Shown piece by piece: positions 1 through 9,503 of a stretch of DNA of 64,000 bases; the first letter of the stretch is position 1, and each line of letters starts with the position of its first letter. A model generated the notes under the pieces. It was not told the DNA's origin, ran no database searches, and saw only the letters and a list, made by a program, of their open reading frames with translations. The position numbers were made by a program, and so were the translations under genes. The DNA is taken from the NCBI GenBank assembly GCA_024234615.1, contig JACKNY010000001.1, positions 376,501-440,500 of the forward strand, written 5' to 3'. The DNA comes from Pseudomonadales bacterium. GTDB taxonomy: Bacteria > Pseudomonadota > Gammaproteobacteria > Pseudomonadales > IMCC2047.

Positions 1-567
1 GTAGTCGGATTGTTCAAGGATACGGCAGTCGTCTATATCAAAGGCAAGCAACGCATGTTAAAGGTTGGTCAAACCAGCCCGGAAGGGGTGGCGCTTATCG
101 CCACTTCCCGCAATGCCGCAGTCTTGCGAGTAAACGGTGATGAGCACCATTTGGCGCTTTCACGTGCGGTGACGGGTGGTTATGAAAAAAGGCAGTCGCT
201 AAGTCATTCCGTAGCCATTAACCAAGCTGGACAATACTTTACGTCTGGCAGCATTAATGGTCAGCCCGTCCGATTTTTAGTGGATACAGGCGCAACCTCG
301 GTGGCACTAAACACGCTGGAAGCAAGGCGCTTAGGGATAGCGTTTGCGCAGGGAGAATTGGGACAGGTTGGGACGGCTGGAGGCATTGTCAAGGCTTATG
401 CGGTAACCCTGGATAGCATTAAGGTCGGTGATATAGAGGTTAAAAATGTCCGGGCTTCAGTATTAGAAGGCGTTTACCCCATTTACGCATTGCTCGGTAT
501 GACCTATCTAAGGCATGTCGAAATTGCTGAAGATAACGGCATCATGACGATGACACAGAAGTACTGA
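1..567 (+). CDS. Retropepsin-like clan AA aspartic protease (5' partial)
   Basis: The reading frame is open to the left edge of the window, so the true start is missing; the codons before the first TTG (position 10) are in frame. The C-terminal half carries the motif FLVDTGATSVALN, the D-T-G-A signature of single-domain retropepsin-like proteases found in many proteobacteria (TIGR02281-type). A second hydrophobic stretch ending in LLGMTYL is typical of the same fold, which is active as a dimer. The N-terminal part visible here (about 85 residues) is not catalytic and is unassigned. Members are usually anchored in or exported across the inner membrane, but the part that would show this lies outside the window. 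Substrate unknown. The next gene, ribA, begins 106 bases downstream. Confidence 0.8.
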   Translation, partial: VVGLFKDTAVVYIKGKQRMLKVGQTSPEGVALIATSRNAAVLRVNGDEHHLALSRAVTGGYEKRQSLSHSVAINQAGQYFTSGSINGQPVRFLVDTGATSVALNTLEARRLGIAFAQGELGQVGTAGGIVKAYAVTLDSIKVGDIEVKNVRASVLEGVYPIYALLGMTYLRHVEIAEDNGIMTMTQKY

Positions 568-633
568 TCTGCCATCGTACTAGAACTGTTCACTTTAGGG
601 GTGATTTTGGTTCGCTTTTTTCACCCTTCTCCT

Positions 634-663
634 GGTAAAATTCACGCCCTGCGAAATTTTACC
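634..663 (+). promoter_or_regulatory. Inverted repeat next to the ribA ribosome binding site
   Basis: A perfect 9-base inverted repeat, GGTAAAATT (634-642) and AATTTTACC (655-663), with a 12-base loop, ends directly before the GAGG at 664-667 that serves as ribosome binding site for the GTG start of ribA at 674. In RNA it could form a hairpin abutting the Shine-Dalgarno sequence. It does not look like the multi-helix FMN riboswitch. Any regulatory role is inference. Confidence 0.4.
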
Positions 664-673
664 GAGGTTATCA

Positions 674-1258
674 GTGTCAATCCGATATGTAGCATCTTCC
701 AAATTGCCTACAAAATGGGCTAATTTCACGATTCACGGTTTTGATGACGATGACTCGGGGAAAGAGCATATAGCGCTTACTTTGGGTGACGTCGGCGACG
801 GCGAGCCGGTACTGGGAAGGATCCATTCTGAATGCCTTACTGGCGATGCCTTGTTCAGTCTGCGATGTGACTGTGGTCATCAACTACAGGAAGCACTGAA
901 AAGAATTTCCGAGGAAGGGCGGGGCGTTCTGCTTTACTTGCGTCAGGAGGGTCGAGGTATTGGCTTGGCCAATAAAATTAAAGCCTATGAACTACAGGAT
1001 GCCGGTGCTGATACCGTGGAAGCGAATGAGCAATTAGGATTTGGTGCGGATATGCGCGATTACAGCATCTGCCAAGCGATGTTAAAACAGCTCAATATTC
1101 AGCGTATTCGTTTGATGACCAACAATCCTGTGAAGGTGCAAGCGTTAGAAAAGTTTGGCATTCATGTGGTAGAACGGATTCCGTTGCAAACCGGCCAAAA
1201 TCCGCATAATGAGAAGTATCTTGAAACCAAAGCCGGTAAGTTAGGACACTTATTTTAA
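674..1258 (+). CDS. ribA: GTP cyclohydrolase II
   Basis: Catalyses the first step of riboflavin synthesis: opening of the GTP imidazole ring with release of formate and pyrophosphate, in the cytoplasm. The 194-residue length matches stand-alone RibA (E. coli about 196). Clear motifs are the zinc site with three cysteines (ECLTGD followed by LRCDCGHQL), the catalytic/GTP segment [11 protein letters not shown], and LMTNNPVK near the C-terminus. There is no fused DHBP synthase (RibB) domain, so this is the single-function form. The start is GTG, chosen because GAGG lies 6 bases upstream and because the protein begins at the usual family position. It converges with dxs, whose stop is 46 bases away. 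Confidence 0.96.
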   Translation: MSIRYVASSKLPTKWANFTIHGFDDDDSGKEHIALTLGDVGDGEPVLGRIHSECLTGDALFSLRCDCGHQLQEALKRISEEGRGVLLYLRQEGRGIGLANKIKAYELQDAGADTVEANEQLGFGADMRDYSICQAMLKQLNIQRIRLMTNNPVKVQALEKFGIHVVERIPLQTGQNPHNEKYLETKAGKLGHLF

Positions 1259-1304
1259 GCCGCAGCCTGCGCTAAGTCAGGTATTACCAATTAGCGGTTG
1301 CGAA

Positions 1305-3239
1305 TTAGCTGACGGTCTTGGCGGGTCGTACCGCGCCTTTGGTAGGGTTTTCTTTTTTATCTGTGCACAAGCGTGCTTGAATCGCTGCCAAAATTCCGCT
1401 TTTATCCAGCCCGCACTCCGCCAGCATTTCATAAGGCTTGCCATGATCAACAAAACGGTCGGGTAAACCTAAATTAAGCAAAGAAATCTTAAGGTGCTTC
1501 GCAGCAACTAGTTCATTGATCGCCGACCCCGCGCCGCCTAGAAGACTATTTTCTTCTAGTGTTACCAGCAAATCGTGCTCTTGCGCAAGGCGAATAACCA
1601 ATGCTTCATCCAAAGGCTTAACGAAGCGCATATTCGCGACCGTTGCATTCAGCTCATCAGCCGCCTCCAGCGCCTGAGCCAGCAAGGTGCCGAAGCATAA
1701 AATGGCGACATCTTGCCCTTCCCTACGTAGCTCTCCTTTACCAATTGCCAATGCCCGCATTTTCTTTTCAATCGCTACTCCGGGGCCGGTCCCGCGCGGA
1801 TAACGCACAGCGGCTGGGCCTTGATAGAGATAGCCAGTATAAAGCATCTGGCGGGTTTCATTTTCGTCAGCAGGCGCCATTATCAGCATGTTGGGGACGC
1901 AACGTAGATAGGTTAGATCAAAACTTCCGGCATGGGTGGGGCCGTCTTGTCCCACTAAACCAGCGCGGTCAATAGCGAACAGTATGTCTAAATTTTGCAG
2001 TGCTACATCATGAATGAGCTGGTCGTAGGCGCGTTGTAGGAACGTGGAGTAAATTGCGACCACCGGCTTCAGCGACTCGCAGGCCAAACCTGCGGCCAAG
2101 GTTACGGCATGTTGCTCAGCGATGGCGACGTCATAATAGCGCTCTGGAAATTCTTGCGCGAAGCGAGTCAGACCTGAGCCTTCCTCCATCGCTGGTGTGA
2201 TACCTACCAGACGTTCGTCCTGTTGCGCCATATCGCATATCCATTCGCCAAATACATTGGAGTATTTTGGGGAGGATATCTTTGGTATAGCCAGCTCCAA
2301 GGCCGGCTTGGGTTCCAGTTTATTAATGGCGTGATAGCCCACAGGGTCATCTTCGGCGGGTTTAAAGTCTTTGCCCTTTTTGGTGATGATATGCAGGAAT
2401 TGCGGTCCGGACAATTCCATCATTTTGCCAATCGTAGGGATCAAAATATCCAGGTCATGACCATCAATCGGGCCGATATAATTAAAACCCATTTCTTCGA
2501 AGAGGGTTCCCGGAACAACCATTCCCTTCATATGCTCTTCCGTTCGTCTTGCCATTTCCAGAGCGCCGGGCAGGTTGCTTAAAACCTTTTTGCCGCCTTC
2601 GCGGACATTATGATAAACCTTGCTGGTGAGTATCTTGGCGAGATAATTTGACAAGCCGCCGACGTTGCGTGATATGGACATATCGTTATCATTCAAGATC
2701 ACGAGGATATCGGCCTTGGTATGCGCTGCGTGATGGAGCGCTTCGAATGCCATGCCTGCGGTTAACGCACCATCACCTATAACGGCGGCAATTTTGCGTT
2801 TCGCCCCCAATTGCCTTGCGGCTAAGGCCATTCCCAGTGCGGCACTGATAGAAGTGCTGGAGTGGCCGACTCCGAAAGCGTCATAGGGGCTTTCCGTACG
2901 GCTCGGAAATGCGGTTAAACCGCCCTTTTGACGCATACTGGTCATGCGACCGCGCCTGCCGGTTAATATTTTATGTGGATAGGCCTGGTGGCCAACATCC
3001 CAAATCAGTCGGTCTTCGGGTGTGTTATATAAATAATGTAATGCGACAGTGAGTTCGACGACACCAAGGCCAGCCCCGAAATGGCCGCCGGATTGGCCTA
3101 CACAATAGAGAAGATACTCACGAAGTTCTTTAGCCAACTGTGGGAGGTCGGCCTCGGCGAGTAATCTGAGCTCGTTGGGAGTCTCAATTTTATCGAGCAG
3201 CGGCGTGGAGGGAATCGTACTTGGAATTTGGTCAAACAT
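1305..3239 (-). CDS. dxs: 1-deoxy-D-xylulose-5-phosphate synthase
   Basis: Thiamine-diphosphate enzyme that condenses pyruvate and glyceraldehyde 3-phosphate, the entry step of the MEP isoprenoid pathway; it also supplies precursor for thiamine and pyridoxal. The protein has 644 residues, slightly longer than E. coli Dxs (620). Seen motifs: [14 protein letters not shown] near the N-terminus, the ThDP/Mg site [13 protein letters not shown], and the transketolase-like glutamate region [15 protein letters not shown]. The C-terminal tail after the transketolase C domain is lysine/proline rich (about 20 residues) and looks like an unstructured extension. It is the last gene of the xseB-ispA-dxs order, separated from ispA by about 150 bases, so a promoter of its own in that gap is possible. 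Confidence 0.97.
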   Translation of the reverse strand: MFDQIPSTIPSTPLLDKIETPNELRLLAEADLPQLAKELREYLLYCVGQSGGHFGAGLGVVELTVALHYLYNTPEDRLIWDVGHQAYPHKILTGRRGRMTSMRQKGGLTAFPSRTESPYDAFGVGHSSTSISAALGMALAARQLGAKRKIAAVIGDGALTAGMAFEALHHAAHTKADILVILNDNDMSISRNVGGLSNYLAKILTSKVYHNVREGGKKVLSNLPGALEMARRTEEHMKGMVVPGTLFEEMGFNYIGPIDGHDLDILIPTIGKMMELSGPQFLHIITKKGKDFKPAEDDPVGYHAINKLEPKPALELAIPKISSPKYSNVFGEWICDMAQQDERLVGITPAMEEGSGLTRFAQEFPERYYDVAIAEQHAVTLAAGLACESLKPVVAIYSTFLQRAYDQLIHDVALQNLDILFAIDRAGLVGQDGPTHAGSFDLTYLRCVPNMLIMAPADENETRQMLYTGYLYQGPAAVRYPRGTGPGVAIEKKMRALAIGKGELRREGQDVAILCFGTLLAQALEAADELNATVANMRFVKPLDEALVIRLAQEHDLLVTLEENSLLGGAGSAINELVAAKHLKISLLNLGLPDRFVDHGKPYEMLAECGLDKSGILAAIQARLCTDKKENPTKGAVRPAKTVS

Positions 3240-3388
3240 GCAGTGGGCCGGTTATCAATCGAATTAGACTTAGCATTTTACACTATGTTACCCAGGCCTG
3301 TTGATAGTTAATTCAGGGGTGATTAGTTAAAAAGTCCGGGGTGGTATCAGGAAAATCAGTCTGTTCGGTATGAGATTGGTTAACGAAA

Positions 3389-4279
3389 TTATCTGTTTCG
3401 CTCAATGATATAGGTTGCCAGCTCCCTTAAAGCATCCGCTTCCGGGCCAAAAATGGATAGGGCACGAATGGCATTTTGATGCTGCTCGTTGGCCTCTCGT
3501 TTGGCTTGCTCCAGGCCCAGAATCGAGGTATAGGTTGGTTTGTTTAGGGCAAGGTCAGCGCCCTGTGACTTGCCTAAGGTTTGCGTATCGCCCTCGACAT
3601 CGAGTATGTCATCTTTAATCTGAAAAGCTAAGCCGATGCAGATAGCAAAGGTTTCAAAAGCCTGCAGCTGTTCCTGAGTAGCCTGATTGGTCGCGAGTGC
3701 GCCGAGCGTAACACAGGCTTTAATTAAGGCACCGGTTTTGCAGTTGTGCATATGCTTGAGTTGCTCAAGGCTAAGAGGCTTGCCTACGCTGTAAAGATCA
3801 ATAGCCTGACCGGCGACCATACCGTTGTAGCCGGTAGATTGTGCTAGGGCTTTGAGCATTCGTAGCTTATTCACGTCACTGATGGAGTGGCTAGAGTCAT
3901 CAGCAATAACCTCAAATGCCAGGACCTGTAGAGCATCACCAGCCAGAATCGCAGTGGCTTCGTCGTAAGCAACGTGGCAGGTCGGCTGACCTCTGCGTAA
4001 ATCATCATCATCCATTGCTGGCAGATCATCATGAATGAGCGAGTAACTATGAGTGAGTTCCACTGCGCAGGCCGCCGCGTCGCCTTGCTCAATGGGGCTG
4101 CGCAGGGCAACGACGGTAGCGTAAACTAGGGCGGGACGAAGACGTTTGCCGCCATTGAGGACGCTATATCGCATGGCTTGGTATAGACGTGACGCATCGC
4201 CCTCAGCAGGAGGTAGACATTTTTCAAGGAGCTGGTTACTACGTTCCTGGCACTGGCGAATAAAGGGTTGAATTTGCAT
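3389..4279 (-). CDS. ispA: (2E,6E)-farnesyl diphosphate synthase
   Basis: Short-chain trans-prenyltransferase that adds two isopentenyl diphosphates in turn to DMAPP/GPP, giving farnesyl diphosphate for quinones and undecaprenyl carrier lipid. Both aspartate-rich Mg-binding motifs are present: the first as DDLPAMDDDDLRRG, the second as KDDILDVEGD. The segment GGKRLRP upstream binds IPP. Length 296 matches E. coli IspA (299). The start lies 3 bases after the xseB stop, showing co-transcription. Identified on family motifs and on the conserved xseB-ispA-dxs neighbourhood. Confidence 0.97.
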   Translation of the reverse strand: MQIQPFIRQCQERSNQLLEKCLPPAEGDASRLYQAMRYSVLNGGKRLRPALVYATVVALRSPIEQGDAAACAVELTHSYSLIHDDLPAMDDDDLRRGQPTCHVAYDEATAILAGDALQVLAFEVIADDSSHSISDVNKLRMLKALAQSTGYNGMVAGQAIDLYSVGKPLSLEQLKHMHNCKTGALIKACVTLGALATNQATQEQLQAFETFAICIGLAFQIKDDILDVEGDTQTLGKSQGADLALNKPTYTSILGLEQAKREANEQHQNAIRALSIFGPEADALRELATYIIERNR

Positions 4280-4282
4280 TGG

Positions 4283-4519
4283 TTATTCCGTTGATTCGAA
4301 AGGTTCCAATTTGATTTTGTCTTCACCTTGAATCAGAATTTGTACTTTTTGCTCGGCCTGCGCCAGCATACGTTGGCATTCTCGGGTTAACTTTATGCCC
4401 TGTTCAAAGGCCTGCAGAGATTCTTCCAGGGAAAAGTCGCCGTTCTCCATGCGTTCTACGAGTTGTTCCAGATCACTTAAGGCTTTTTCAAAATCGTAAC
4501 CCTTTGGTTTTTTCGGCAT
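4283..4519 (-). CDS. xseB: Exodeoxyribonuclease VII small subunit
   Basis: 78-residue helical protein that binds in several copies to XseA to form exonuclease VII, a single-strand DNA exonuclease. The sequence shows the family pattern: FEKALSDLEQLVERMENGD, then SLEESLQAFEQGIKLTREC, predicted as a two-helix coiled coil. The ATG has GAGG a few bases upstream. The large subunit xseA is not in this window, which is normal. First gene of the leftward operon with ispA and dxs; the divergent gene pomA starts 309 bases away. Confidence 0.95.
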   Translation of the reverse strand: MPKKPKGYDFEKALSDLEQLVERMENGDFSLEESLQAFEQGIKLTRECQRMLAQAEQKVQILIQGEDKIKLEPFESTE

Positions 4520-4828
4520 AACCTCATTCCCAATAAATGCTTTATTAATTTCAGCAAGGCGCCAACGTTAACTAACAAACCCGGGTCGGTCAATGGTGGT
4601 TTTTGATATAGATCGGTTTTTATCAAGTATCTTTGCTCGCAAGTTTCGAGATTAAAAAAGAAAGCTCAAATAACAATATTTTTTAATGTTAACCGGGCTT
4701 TTATAGGCGAAAATGAGGCGTGCGGACTTCAGTTCATTTTGGCTTGACCGATATAAGCTTTATCAGCTTCATTTTGCATAGCAGGCGAGTGTTAGCCTAG
4801 TAATCAAGAGATTTGTTAGGAGTAAAGC
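4520..4828. other. Divergent intergenic region between xseB and pomA
   Basis: 309 bases without a gene, expected to hold the promoters of the xseB operon (leftward) and pomAB (rightward). It is AT-rich around 4640-4690. CCGATA at 4748-4753 resembles the core of a sigma-28 -10 element, but no TAAA is found at the expected distance, so no promoter is claimed. The only clear signal is the ribosome binding site TTAGGAG at 4816-4822 ahead of the GTG start of pomA. Confidence 0.4.
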
Positions 4829-5590
4829 GTGGATTTAGCGACCTTAATTGGGATGCTTGGGGCATTTGGTATTGTCATTATGGCGATGGTGCTGGGTGGT
4901 TCCGTTGGTATTTTTGTGAACGTACCGTCACTGTTGATTGTAATTGTGGGCAGTTTGATGGTTGTATTAATGAAGTTCTCACTGGGTCAGTTTTTGGGCG
5001 CTGTTAAGGTGGCCGGAAAGGCATTTATATACAAACTGGATAAAATTGAAGAGCTTATCCCGCTGGTGGTTGAGCTGGCTGATGTGGCCCGCAAAGGTGG
5101 ATTACTGGCACTGGAAGGGAAGGAAGTGAACAACCCATTTCTCAAGGAAGGTATAAAAATGTTGGTGGATGGTCATGATAGTGAAGTGGTGCGAGAGATG
5201 TTGGTCAAGGACATGAAACAAACGGAGGAGCGACATGGCTGGGGTGCAAAAGTCTTTATGGCAATGGGCGATGTCGCGCCGGCGATGGGAATGATAGGTA
5301 CGTTAGTTGGTCTGGTTGCGATGCTATCAAATATGGATGACCCAAAAGCTATCGGTCCGGCGATGGCGGTGGCGCTACTGACAACACTCTATGGTGCGAT
5401 GCTGGCTAATATGGTGGCGATACCTATCGCTAATAAGCTGGAGCTGCGCAAGGTCGAAGAAGGTCGTGTTAAATCGCTTTGTATTGATGCTTTGATGGCG
5501 ATACAGGCGGGTCAAAATCCACGAGTTATCAGCTCCATGCTCAAAACCTATCTGGCACCTTCGCAGCGTGAGACGAAGAAGAAAGAATAG
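4829..5590 (+). CDS. pomA: Flagellar motor stator protein PomA (MotA family, Na+-type)
   Basis: Stator subunit that with PomB forms the ion channel driving flagellar rotation in the inner membrane. 253 residues with four membrane segments: two near the N-terminus (about 7-25 and 30-50) and two after the cytoplasmic loop (about 150-200), the latter with the MotA signature around GMIGTLVGLVAML. The N-terminus (MDLATLIGMLGAFGIVIMAM) is nearly that of Vibrio PomA, favouring the sodium-driven class over proton-driven MotA; this is inference from similarity recalled from memory. GTG start, with TTAGGAG 6 bases upstream. pomB follows after 86 bases. Confidence 0.93.
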   Translation: MDLATLIGMLGAFGIVIMAMVLGGSVGIFVNVPSLLIVIVGSLMVVLMKFSLGQFLGAVKVAGKAFIYKLDKIEELIPLVVELADVARKGGLLALEGKEVNNPFLKEGIKMLVDGHDSEVVREMLVKDMKQTEERHGWGAKVFMAMGDVAPAMGMIGTLVGLVAMLSNMDDPKAIGPAMAVALLTTLYGAMLANMVAIPIANKLELRKVEEGRVKSLCIDALMAIQAGQNPRVISSMLKTYLAPSQRETKKKE

Positions 5591-5676
5591 TTGCGACGTT
5601 CATTGCATGCCATTAAATCAAAGACAGTATTAACGATGAGTGAACAAATTACTCGTCAGAGTGAAGAAGTTTAGCC

Positions 5677-6681
5677 ATGGCAGAAATAACAGAAGATTGC
5701 CCTGAATGTCCGACCGGGATTCCCGCGTGGATGGCGACCTTTGCCGATCTTATGTCGCTGCTGATGTGCTTTTTTGTGCTGCTACTGTCTTTTTCGGAAA
5801 TGGATGTCCTGAAATACAAGCAGTTGTCTGGTTCTATGCGCGATGCCTTTGGCGTACAGCGCCAAATTAATGTCAAAGATGTCCCTAAAGGTACCAGTGT
5901 TATTGCGCAAGAATTTAGTCCTGGACGGCCTGAACCGACGCCCATCAGCGAAGTGAGACAAGCGACAGTTGATGATACGCAAAGCAGCCTCGACATTGGT
6001 GAGCGGACTCCGCAGGAGCCGAAACCGGATCAGAAACTGGATCAAAAGTCTGACATTAAAGTGACGGTTGATGAAGAGTTGGCCAAGCAGTTGTTGGTAG
6101 AGAAGTTGCAAACACTCATTAAGGCAACAGAGGACGATGCACGAAATTTAGCCAGTGCGCTAAAAAAGGAAATCAGCTCCGGTAAGGTCGACGTGGAGAC
6201 GCGTGGTCGACGCATTATCATCAGAGTGCGTGAGCAAGGCTCTTTTCCGTCTGGTTCGGCGGAGCTAAGACGACAATTTCGACCGGTTATGGCGATGGTG
6301 CGTAATGTCTTGAAAACAGTGCCGGGGAAGGTGTCAGTGGAAGGTCATACGGATAGCATACCAATTTCAACTTCGGTATTTCGTTCTAATTGGGATTTGT
6401 CTTCAGCGCGTGCGCTGTCGGTGGCACATGAATTATTTTCGGGAGATACGTTAGATCATAATCGGTTTATGGTGACGGGATTTGCCGACACGAAACCAAT
6501 CGCTGCCAACGATAATGAAGAGAATCGTGCGCGTAATCGTCGTGTTGAAATTGTAATTCACCAGGGGCTGGACGATGAAACCAGCGAAGAGCTTAAGAAA
6601 ATGCAGCAGATCGACCCTGGATTGATACGGGAGTTTAATCTTGATAGCACATTCATATTAACACCCGATGAAGTCTTTTAG
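5677..6681 (+). CDS. pomB: Flagellar motor stator protein PomB (MotB family)
   Basis: Second stator subunit: a single N-terminal membrane segment followed by a periplasmic peptidoglycan-binding OmpA-like domain. The channel aspartate is D24 in the motif TFADLMSLLMCFFVLLLSFS, as in Vibrio PomB. The linker (about 75-150) is charged and low complexity. The OmpA-like domain (about 195-300) has VSVEGHTDSIPI and the ending NRARNRRVEIVI, which bind peptidoglycan. Length 334 is usual. Its GAAGAAG ribosome binding site overlaps a 12-codon mini-frame (5636-5674) that I do not regard as a gene. Co-transcribed with pomA. Confidence 0.94.
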   Translation: MAEITEDCPECPTGIPAWMATFADLMSLLMCFFVLLLSFSEMDVLKYKQLSGSMRDAFGVQRQINVKDVPKGTSVIAQEFSPGRPEPTPISEVRQATVDDTQSSLDIGERTPQEPKPDQKLDQKSDIKVTVDEELAKQLLVEKLQTLIKATEDDARNLASALKKEISSGKVDVETRGRRIIIRVREQGSFPSGSAELRRQFRPVMAMVRNVLKTVPGKVSVEGHTDSIPISTSVFRSNWDLSSARALSVAHELFSGDTLDHNRFMVTGFADTKPIAANDNEENRARNRRVEIVIHQGLDDETSEELKKMQQIDPGLIREFNLDSTFILTPDEVF

Positions 6682-6742
6682 ATTCTGCTCAGAATGGACG
6701 ACTTAAAGGGCGTGCTCAAGAGTACAATGCAAGGTGAACTTT

Positions 6743-7324
6743 ATGGATAGACCGGATAGAAGGCGTTATTTTCGCATTGATGATCTTGTCGGGTTGAGTT
6801 ATCGGCTTGTCGATGTGGAAACTGCTGAGGAGGATGCAAAATCAGCGGATAACATCCAAATTACAGCCATTGATTTGTTGAAGTCGATTGATCAGGAACT
6901 CACCGAAGTGCTTAATACTCTCTGGCAAAGCAGTCCAGCAGCAGCCAACGCAATTGGGTTGTTGAATAAAAAGATAGATATAATCGCTGCCGAAATCGAT
7001 TTGGATTATGACCGGCTTCGCGGTCTTGATGTGAAATCGAAGCAGGTCAACCTGAGTGCCTGTGGTATGGCTTTCGAGTGCCAGGAACGCTTTGATATTG
7101 GTCAGGTGTTGATTTTGAATATTGTTCTAAAGCCTGCAAATACCCATGTTCGAACGCAAGGACGAATTGTCGGTTGCGATTGGTTGGATGGCGATGAGGG
7201 CCGTACCTATCTACTTAGGGTGGATTTTGATTGTGTTGGGTGCGCCGAAGAGGAGCAGTTGATTCAGCACATTGTTCGCCGCCAAGCCAACCAAATAGGA
7301 AACCAGCGTCTTACTGAGGAATAG
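6743..7324 (+). CDS. PilZ-domain protein downstream of pomAB
   Basis: 193 residues from the ATG at 6743, preferred over an in-frame GTG at 6734 because AAGG lies just upstream of it. The beginning, DRPDRRRYFRIDD, holds the RxxxR arginines of a PilZ cyclic-di-GMP site, but the second half of the motif (VNLSACGMAFEC, a [DN]xSxxG match) follows only about 100 residues later. The intervening segment (about 30-95) is predicted helical and separates the two c-di-GMP-binding halves more widely than usual. The C-terminal half is a PilZ beta-barrel with an RVDF segment near the end. It starts 61 bases after pomB, so it is probably in the stator operon and could tune the motor in response to c-di-GMP; that role is inference. 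Confidence 0.8.
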   Translation: MDRPDRRRYFRIDDLVGLSYRLVDVETAEEDAKSADNIQITAIDLLKSIDQELTEVLNTLWQSSPAAANAIGLLNKKIDIIAAEIDLDYDRLRGLDVKSKQVNLSACGMAFECQERFDIGQVLILNIVLKPANTHVRTQGRIVGCDWLDGDEGRTYLLRVDFDCVGCAEEEQLIQHIVRRQANQIGNQRLTEE

Positions 7325-7555
7325 CACTAAAGTATAGCGCTTAGGAATCGTTCGGCCCCTCCAGTTAGAAGACCTTTCCTGTGATAACAGTGCTCTTGCC
7401 AAGCGCTATTCCAGTCTCTATTATCCCTGCATCAATTGAAAAGAGGCGTTTGTGTTGACAGCAAATTTACTCCGCGCCTACGCATTTTATTGTGCAAAGA
7501 AATATTAAGGTGCTCATCATCATTACCATACATGACCAGTTCAAGATGACTTGCT

Positions 7556-9373
7556 ATGACTGAACCAAACCAGCTAACGGGCTGGCAGGCCTATAAAAGA
7601 CTATTGGTTTATGTCGGGTTATTTTGGGGCGCCTTTTTACTGAGCGTGATGGGCTTCGCCTTGTACGCGTCAACACAGGCTGCTTTTGCTTCATTGATGG
7701 AGTTTGTTCCTGTCGCCTTTGAGCAAAGCTCGAGTGCCCCTCCCAACGTCTGGTTTTTACCCGATGCGGCGTTAACTAAGCTGGGTTCTCCGGAGTCTTA
7801 CCAGTATTTTCTCCCCCTCGCTGTGGTTGGCATCGTGGTTTTCAGAGGGGTTGGTTCTTATTTTGGCGGATACTATATTGCTCTGGTGGCGCGTAATGTA
7901 GTGAACCGAATGCGTCAAGATTTGTTTAATCATATGCTGACGCTGCCGGGGGCCTTTTTTGGCAACAACACCTCCGGTCACCTCATTTCCACACTTACTT
8001 TTAATGTCGAGCAAATTACCGGCGCCGCCACCGATGCGCTGAAAGTCATTATTAGGGAAGGTTTGACAGTGGTTGTACTGTTGGCCTATATCTTTTGGTT
8101 GAACTGGAAATTATCTCTGATTTTCCTGATTGTAGGTCCCTTTGTCGGGCTGATCGTGAGCTACGCGTCTAAGCTTTTTCGAAAATATAGTAGACGTATC
8201 CAAGATTCAATGGGTGGCGTCACCCATGTTGCCTCAGAAGCGATTAAAGGCTTTCAGGTGGTGCGTGCATTTGGCGGCAAGGAATATGAAAGGGCTCGAT
8301 TCCAGGTGGCCAGCAGCAATAATCTTAAGCAAAGTTTAAAACTGGCAAAGGTTGATGAAATTAGTACGCCTATTATTCAGGTACTGATGTTCTCATCAAT
8401 AGCCATATTGTTCTGGTTTGGTTTAAGTCCAGGGTTTAGAGGGGAAATGGATATCGGTGAATTTCTGGCCTATATCACGGCGGCTAGCCTAATCGCTAAG
8501 CCGCTGAAACAGTTAACCTCAGTCAATGCCAAAATTCAGCGAGGCATCGCTGCAGCGCAGAGTATTTTTGCTATCACCGACCAGGAACAGGAATTAGATG
8601 AAGGTACCTTGCCACTAAATGAGCCTGATGGGCGCATTGAGTTTCGCGACCTGACTTTCTCTTATACGAGCGAGCAGGAGCCGGTGCTGAGCCATATTAA
8701 TTTAACGATAGAGCCGGGCGAGACGCTGGCGCTAGTGGGGCGATCCGGTAGTGGCAAATCTACTCTGGTTAATTTGTTGCCGCGTTTTTACGAAGCTCTA
8801 TATGGGCAGATTCTAATCGATGGCCATCCGATTCAAGATTATTGTTTAAAGGATTTACGCAAGCACATCGCTATCGTGAATCAGGATATCGTATTATTTC
8901 AGGACACGGTTGCACGTAATATCGCCTATGGTGATTTGGCCGACGCGTCGCAGGAAGCCATCGATGATGCGGCAAGAGCAGCGCATGCAACCGAATTCAT
9001 CGATACTCTGCCGCTGGGTATGAATACTCAAATAGGCGAGGATGGCGTAACCCTTTCGGGAGGACAAAGGCAGCGCTTGGCTCTAGCACGAGCGATTCTC
9101 AAGGATGCGCCCATTCTAATCCTGGACGAGGCGACCTCTGCGTTGGATACCGAATCCGAACGCTTCATCCAGGAAGCGCTAAAAACGGTGGTAAAAGGTC
9201 GCACCACCTTGGTAATTGCACATCGTTTGTCGACCATTGAGAACGCCAATCGAATAGCGGTTATGGACAAGGGCTGTATTGTCGAGCTGGGGACGCATGA
9301 GGAGTTGCTTGCGAAGGATGGTGCCTATGCACAGCTTTATCGTATGCAGTTCAATGAGAATGCCAGCGCTTAA
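7556..9373 (+). CDS. msbA: Lipid A export ABC transporter MsbA
   Basis: Half-transporter that flips lipid A-core across the inner membrane, working as a homodimer. 605 residues: six-helix transmembrane domain (about 15-340) then a nucleotide-binding domain. Walker A GRSGSGKST begins near residue 395, the signature LSGGQRQR near 500, Walker B ILILDEATSALD near 519, followed by the switch histidine in VIAHRLSTIE. The first periplasmic loop is longer than in E. coli. The neighbours hldE and waaA, both LPS-core genes, support MsbA rather than another exporter. About 230 bases of gene-free sequence precede it. Confidence 0.94.
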   Translation: MTEPNQLTGWQAYKRLLVYVGLFWGAFLLSVMGFALYASTQAAFASLMEFVPVAFEQSSSAPPNVWFLPDAALTKLGSPESYQYFLPLAVVGIVVFRGVGSYFGGYYIALVARNVVNRMRQDLFNHMLTLPGAFFGNNTSGHLISTLTFNVEQITGAATDALKVIIREGLTVVVLLAYIFWLNWKLSLIFLIVGPFVGLIVSYASKLFRKYSRRIQDSMGGVTHVASEAIKGFQVVRAFGGKEYERARFQVASSNNLKQSLKLAKVDEISTPIIQVLMFSSIAILFWFGLSPGFRGEMDIGEFLAYITAASLIAKPLKQLTSVNAKIQRGIAAAQSIFAITDQEQELDEGTLPLNEPDGRIEFRDLTFSYTSEQEPVLSHINLTIEPGETLALVGRSGSGKSTLVNLLPRFYEALYGQILIDGHPIQDYCLKDLRKHIAIVNQDIVLFQDTVARNIAYGDLADASQEAIDDAARAAHATEFIDTLPLGMNTQIGEDGVTLSGGQRQRLALARAILKDAPILILDEATSALDTESERFIQEALKTVVKGRTTLVIAHRLSTIENANRIAVMDKGCIVELGTHEELLAKDGAYAQLYRMQFNENASA

Positions 9374-9503
9374 CCTGGAGCGGCATAATCTTTACTGCCA
9401 GCCTAACGTCTGAACCTAGAGAAGGAATGACCAAGCTTTCGCCTCTAGTTGGCAATATTGCTATACTTTGCCCGATCTACTCTCAGTGTTTGGAATTGAA
9501 ACT

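Noticed and set aside
568..673. FMN riboswitch ahead of ribA
   Set aside because: Only about 106 bases, with a single hairpin; the conserved multi-branched core is not seen.
4745..4755. Sigma-28 flagellar promoter before pomA
   Set aside because: The CCGATA core is present but the TAAA -35 element is not at the right distance.
5636..5674. 12-codon mini-frame between pomA and pomB
   Set aside because: Too short to support; the GAAGAAG within it serves as pomB ribosome binding site. Translational coupling cannot be excluded.
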